Assembly (NCBI GenBank): GCA_937120475.1
Contig: CAKZJV010000007.1
Span: 760,068 to 824,067, forward strand
Reading direction: 5' to 3'
Origin: an uncultured Cryomorphaceae bacterium
GTDB lineage: Bacteria > Bacteroidota > Bacteroidia > Flavobacteriales > Schleiferiaceae
Length of the DNA stretch: 64,000 nt
Below, piece after piece: positions 61,475 to 64,000 of the stretch (positions are counted from its first letter, which is position 1; each line of letters starts with the position of its first letter). The notes below the pieces were generated by a model, which did not search any database, had not been told where the DNA came from, and was given only the letters and a program-made list of their open reading frames with translations. Made by a program: the position numbers and the translations under genes.

Positions 61475-61560
61475 AGAAACAATTTTAGACAGGCATGTGG
61501 CAAAAGTGCTAAATAATATATTGCACGGCTGTTAGAGAGTTGTTAAAACCATTGGTGTAT

Positions 61561-62136
61561 ATGAACGAAACGTACTGGACCGAACGCTATCAAAATAGTA
61601 ATACTCCCTGGGATATGAAGAGTGTTTCCCCGCCTCTTTCGGGTTTTTTACAAGGCTTATATCATACCGGGCAGTCCATTTTAATACCGGGGGCCGGTAG
61701 TGGCTATGAGGCGGAGTGGCTCTGGAAACAGGGTTTTAAAAACACCTGGGTGGCCGATATTTCGGACAAGCCCCTTAGAAGCCTGAAAGAAAGGTGCCCG
61801 GATTTTCCAGACCAACAAATGTTGCATATTGATTTTTTTGAGATCCGGCAAAGCTTTGACCTGGTGGTAGAGCAAACTTTTTTTTGTGCCTTACCGCCCG
61901 AATGGCGGCCACGCTACGTGGCAAAAATGGCCGAAATTATACGCCCGGGCGGCCATCTTTTCGGGTTGCTGTTTAACTTTCCACTGACCAGTGAAGGACC
62001 GCCTTATGGCGGTAGTGTAAAAGAATATCTTGAGCTTTTCGAACCCCACTTCAGCATTTACAAGATGGAACGTTGCTACAACAGCATTAAACCGCGGGCC
62101 GGAAAAGAGATTTTCATTCATCTTATAAAACCCTAA
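61561..62136 (+). CDS. TPMT-like SAM-dependent methyltransferase
   Basis: This 191-residue methyltransferase resembles thiopurine S-methyltransferases: YWTERYQNSNTPWDM at the N terminus, the SAM-binding ILIPGAGSGYEAEWL, and VVEQTFFCALPPEWRPRY. ATG 61561 is chosen over TTG 61540. Bacterial members methylate thiols, selenium or tellurium compounds or unknown substrates. The gene is divergent from the GLPGLI operon and followed, after 32 bases, by a phosphoribosyltransferase gene. Confidence 0.88.
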   Translation: MNETYWTERYQNSNTPWDMKSVSPPLSGFLQGLYHTGQSILIPGAGSGYEAEWLWKQGFKNTWVADISDKPLRSLKERCPDFPDQQMLHIDFFEIRQSFDLVVEQTFFCALPPEWRPRYVAKMAEIIRPGGHLFGLLFNFPLTSEGPPYGGSVKEYLELFEPHFSIYKMERCYNSIKPRAGKEIFIHLIKP

Positions 62137-62141
62137 TCATT

Positions 62142-62149
62142 TACCTTTG
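62142..62149 (+). promoter_or_regulatory. -7 promoter element TACCTTTG
   Basis: Exact TAnnTTTG, 19 bases before ATG 62169 of the phosphoribosyltransferase gene, just after the methyltransferase stop. Confidence 0.5.
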
Positions 62150-62168
62150 AGCTCGCTAAAGGACGATC

Positions 62169-62678
62169 ATGGCCGAAAATGTTTCCACCGAAGTATTGAA
62201 TCACCAGCAGGTAAGTACGCGCATCAGGCGTATGGCCTGGCAGATTTATGAAAACAATAGTACCCACCCGGAAATTATACTGGCCGGTATCATGGAACGT
62301 GGCCATTTACTGGCCAGTAAAATAGCGGAAGTGCTCAGGGAAATATCTCCCCTTAAGGTAAGCCTCCATAAAATAGTTTTGGATAAACAAAACCCGCTAA
62401 GCAGCTCGGTAAACCTGGAACCAGAGGCCGGTAACCTGGATGGCCGTACCATTACAGTGGTGGATGATGTTTTAAACTCAGGGGCCACCCTTATTTACGG
62501 GGTACGCTACTTTTTACAGTTTCCGGTGCGGGAAATTAAAACGGCCGTACTGGTGGATCGAAACCATAAGCGTTTTCCGGTAAAAGCTGATTTTAAAGGG
62601 CTTTCGCTCTCCACCTCTATGATGGAACACGTAAGCGTGAATATTGACCAGGAACCTTATTCGGTAAGGGTATCCTGA
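62169..62678 (+). CDS. PyrR-like phosphoribosyltransferase
   Basis: This 169-residue protein has the PRPP-binding loop TITVVDDVLNSGATL and the ARIRRMAWQIYE and VLVDRNHKRFPVKADFKG regions typical of PyrR and related type I phosphoribosyltransferases. PyrR is a uracil phosphoribosyltransferase and, in many Gram-positives, a pyr mRNA attenuator; in Bacteroidota it is usually a stand-alone salvage enzyme. No pyrimidine genes lie nearby. Its end overlaps crtYcd by 22 bases in convergent orientation. Confidence 0.88.
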   Translation: MAENVSTEVLNHQQVSTRIRRMAWQIYENNSTHPEIILAGIMERGHLLASKIAEVLREISPLKVSLHKIVLDKQNPLSSSVNLEPEAGNLDGRTITVVDDVLNSGATLIYGVRYFLQFPVREIKTAVLVDRNHKRFPVKADFKGLSLSTSMMEHVSVNIDQEPYSVRVS

Positions 62679-63382
62679 GCGTAGGCTAAACCCATTTTAC
62701 GCCCGAAGTACTCATAAAGCGATACTACTCCCAATATCAGTATCATGCCGTAAAAGGCATCTTCAAAGGGAATGGTGAATATCCGGGTGCCCATATTTTC
62801 AAGATCGTTATACCATACCACTTCCTCCTCAATGCCAAAACCGGTTAGTAAGCCATTCACTATAAAAAACGGTATGAGTATGAATAAATAGGAGAAATAG
62901 AAGCGGCCCAACCATGGCACCTTCCAGATATGAGCGTGCAGATAAATAAGGACACTTAATAAGCCGAAAGTTACGGAGGTGTACCACCGGTCGCAATAGA
63001 CTACGGCCAGGGAGGCGCAGAAACCCACCAGGAAATTACTTACTTGCACCGAGGTTTTAAGCCAGATGTTGCGTTTAAAGCTAAAATGCACCACGCGGTA
63101 AATGAAAACGCAACAAAAGGGAATTACAATAAAAAACAGCCATTCTCCCAAAGGTAGGTTGGCAATGTAAATCCCCGACAGGTAACGCTCATTAAACCCC
63201 CAGATACCACGGGCGGTAAAAATGATATCCCATATAATAAAGAAGGTTCCCACCAATAAAATGGCCGGAAAAAGAGCTTTAAAGCTTTTATAATACTGTA
63301 CCCTGCCTTCAAAACTCCATAAAAAAGGAAGGATTACGGAAAAGAACATAATCCACAGGTACAAATGCTGCGAGTCAAACAA
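62657..63382 (-). CDS. crtYcd: lycopene beta-cyclase, fused CrtYc-CrtYd type
   Basis: This 241-residue membrane enzyme converts lycopene to beta-carotene. It has two copies of the small membrane-cyclase module, with FTARGIWGFNERYLSGIY and LPLGEWLFFIVIP in the first and YNDLENMGTRIFTIPFEDAFYG in the second, quoted in parts, a form found in Bacteroidota and some fungi. The start is TTG 63382, three bases after the crtZ stop; no ATG lies upstream in frame before crtZ. It forms an operon with crtZ. Confidence 0.92.
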   Translation of the reverse strand: MFDSQHLYLWIMFFSVILPFLWSFEGRVQYYKSFKALFPAILLVGTFFIIWDIIFTARGIWGFNERYLSGIYIANLPLGEWLFFIVIPFCCVFIYRVVHFSFKRNIWLKTSVQVSNFLVGFCASLAVVYCDRWYTSVTFGLLSVLIYLHAHIWKVPWLGRFYFSYLFILIPFFIVNGLLTGFGIEEEVVWYNDLENMGTRIFTIPFEDAFYGMILILGVVSLYEYFGRKMGLAYAQDTLTE

Positions 63383-63385
63383 GGA

Positions 63386-63871
63386 TCAGGAAGTTTGAAG
63401 TTTCTGTTTCCGCCTGGCCTCCATTTCCTGGCGGAAATATTTCCAGTGCACGATCAGCATTCCGAAGCTCTCACCTTTGTGTTTACCCAAATGCTTATGA
63501 TGCATTTTATGACCCCTTCGTATGGCGCGGAAATAAAGATTGTCGGAATTCTTAAACCACTTAAAGCGTTGATGGATGAACACCTCGTGCACCAGGAAGT
63601 AAGCAATACCATAAACGGCTATTCCGGCCCCGATACTTACGGCCAGGGTGTTTCCGTAAATGGTACCCAACATAATACACAACCAACTGGGAATAGCAAA
63701 TATCAGGAAGAAGGCATCGTTCTTCTCGAAAAAACCGGGGGTTTTCACATGATGGTCTTCGTGAAGGTGCCACAAAAAACCGTGCATTACAAATTTATGG
63801 GTGGCCCAGGCCACAAACTCCATAACCCAAAAGGTGAAGAAAACTACTAAAAATATCATCCAACCGTTCAT
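63386..63871 (-). CDS. crtZ: beta-carotene hydroxylase CrtZ
   Basis: CrtZ adds 3-hydroxyl groups to beta-carotene, giving zeaxanthin. The 161-residue integral membrane di-iron enzyme has the histidine clusters of the fatty acid hydroxylase family: HKFVMH, HLHEDHH, and RGHKMHHKHLGKHKG. It precedes crtYcd by three bases, so cyclase and hydroxylase are made together. Upstream desaturase and synthase genes are not in the window. A TATCTTTG element lies about 100 bases upstream. Confidence 0.95.
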   Translation of the reverse strand: MNGWMIFLVVFFTFWVMEFVAWATHKFVMHGFLWHLHEDHHVKTPGFFEKNDAFFLIFAIPSWLCIMLGTIYGNTLAVSIGAGIAVYGIAYFLVHEVFIHQRFKWFKNSDNLYFRAIRRGHKMHHKHLGKHKGESFGMLIVHWKYFRQEMEARRKQKLQTS

Positions 63872-63972
63872 GAATTCTGGTTCTATCTAGTTTACGTAAA
63901 TAATCGTTTAATGGCTTGATTTGGCTCAACAACACCGGGGCAACCGCTTGGTTCAAAATTCGCCATTACCTG

Positions 63973-63980
63973 CAAAGATA
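63973..63980 (-). promoter_or_regulatory. -7 promoter element TATCTTTG upstream of crtZ
   Basis: Exact minus-strand TAnnTTTG about 100 bases before the crtZ ATG. It lies six bases before an ATG at 63966 that opens a 24-codon frame ending 63892. Confidence 0.5.
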
Positions 63981-64000
63981 CGTTTGGGAACAAGAATAAG

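Noticed and set aside
63365-63850. 161-codon plus-strand frame opposite crtZ
   Set aside because: The minus strand has all CrtZ histidine clusters; the plus frame is its shadow.
1-64000. Search for tRNA, rRNA, CRISPR arrays, insertion sequences and prophage genes
   Set aside because: Gaps were read for cloverleaf-like, repeat-spacer or transposase patterns and none was found; this was by eye, so short RNA genes could be missed.

Overview
The window is a stretch of chromosome from a Bacteroidota bacterium, most likely a marine, pigmented member of the Flavobacteriales. The lineage call rests on several things visible here: type IX secretion (T9SS) C-terminal sorting domains on three intact exported proteins and one remnant, a GLPGLI protein next to an outer-membrane receptor, DUF5916, DUF1361 and OstA-like proteins, zeaxanthin-type carotenoid genes, and repeated promoter elements of the Bacteroidota form TAnnTTTG. 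No rRNA, tRNA, CRISPR array, insertion sequence or prophage was recognised. Most of the window is dense housekeeping sequence with many ATGA or TAATG stop-start overlaps.

Layout: 0-2.7 kb is the end of a histidine-degradation operon (hutI-hutG-ftcD). 2.6-7.8 kb holds DUF1361, a zinc-ribbon protein, a tail-less ssb, a lipoprotein and a T9SS cargo. 7-11.6 kb (minus strand) has TerC, a DUF3857/transglutaminase protein and glyA. 11.8-20.6 kb (plus) runs fahA, a (p)ppGpp synthetase/hydrolase, a Fur regulator, purA, an OstA/LptA-like protein, a CAP protein and a thioredoxin-like protein. 20.6-26.1 kb (minus) is stress related: nitroreductase, nhaA, topoisomerase IB, lipocalin, csbD, DUF4442 and MtfA-like peptidase. 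26.2-35.8 kb carries a DEAD-box helicase, a PLP decarboxylase, a SulP transporter, DoxX, a GH10 xylanase lipoprotein and an ABC exporter.

The 36.2-41.3 kb stretch differs from the rest. It has small orphan genes, seven in a row on one strand, with long non-coding spacers, recurring short motifs and A+T-richer sequence. It looks like a cassette-type accessory island next to an HxlR-regulated oxidoreductase. From 41.3 kb housekeeping order resumes: sucC, DUF5916, lolD, a Kdo block (CBS-less kdsD, kdsA, N-terminally extended kdsC), a large T9SS protein, hemerythrin, a VanX-like dipeptidase, ornithine aminotransferase and rlmD.

At 55.7-57.1 kb there is a small locus of two exported proteins that share a cysteine-rich domain I could not name, followed by an A+T-rich gap and an orphan T9SS sorting domain left from a lost gene. 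The window ends with a TonB-type receptor/GLPGLI pair, a TPMT-like methyltransferase, a phosphoribosyltransferase, and crtYcd/crtZ for lycopene to zeaxanthin conversion.

I found no obvious defence or mobile system. The most promising unexplained signals are the shared Cys domain at 56.25-56.63 kb, the cassette-like island, and three plus-strand terminators that follow no gene and may end small RNAs.
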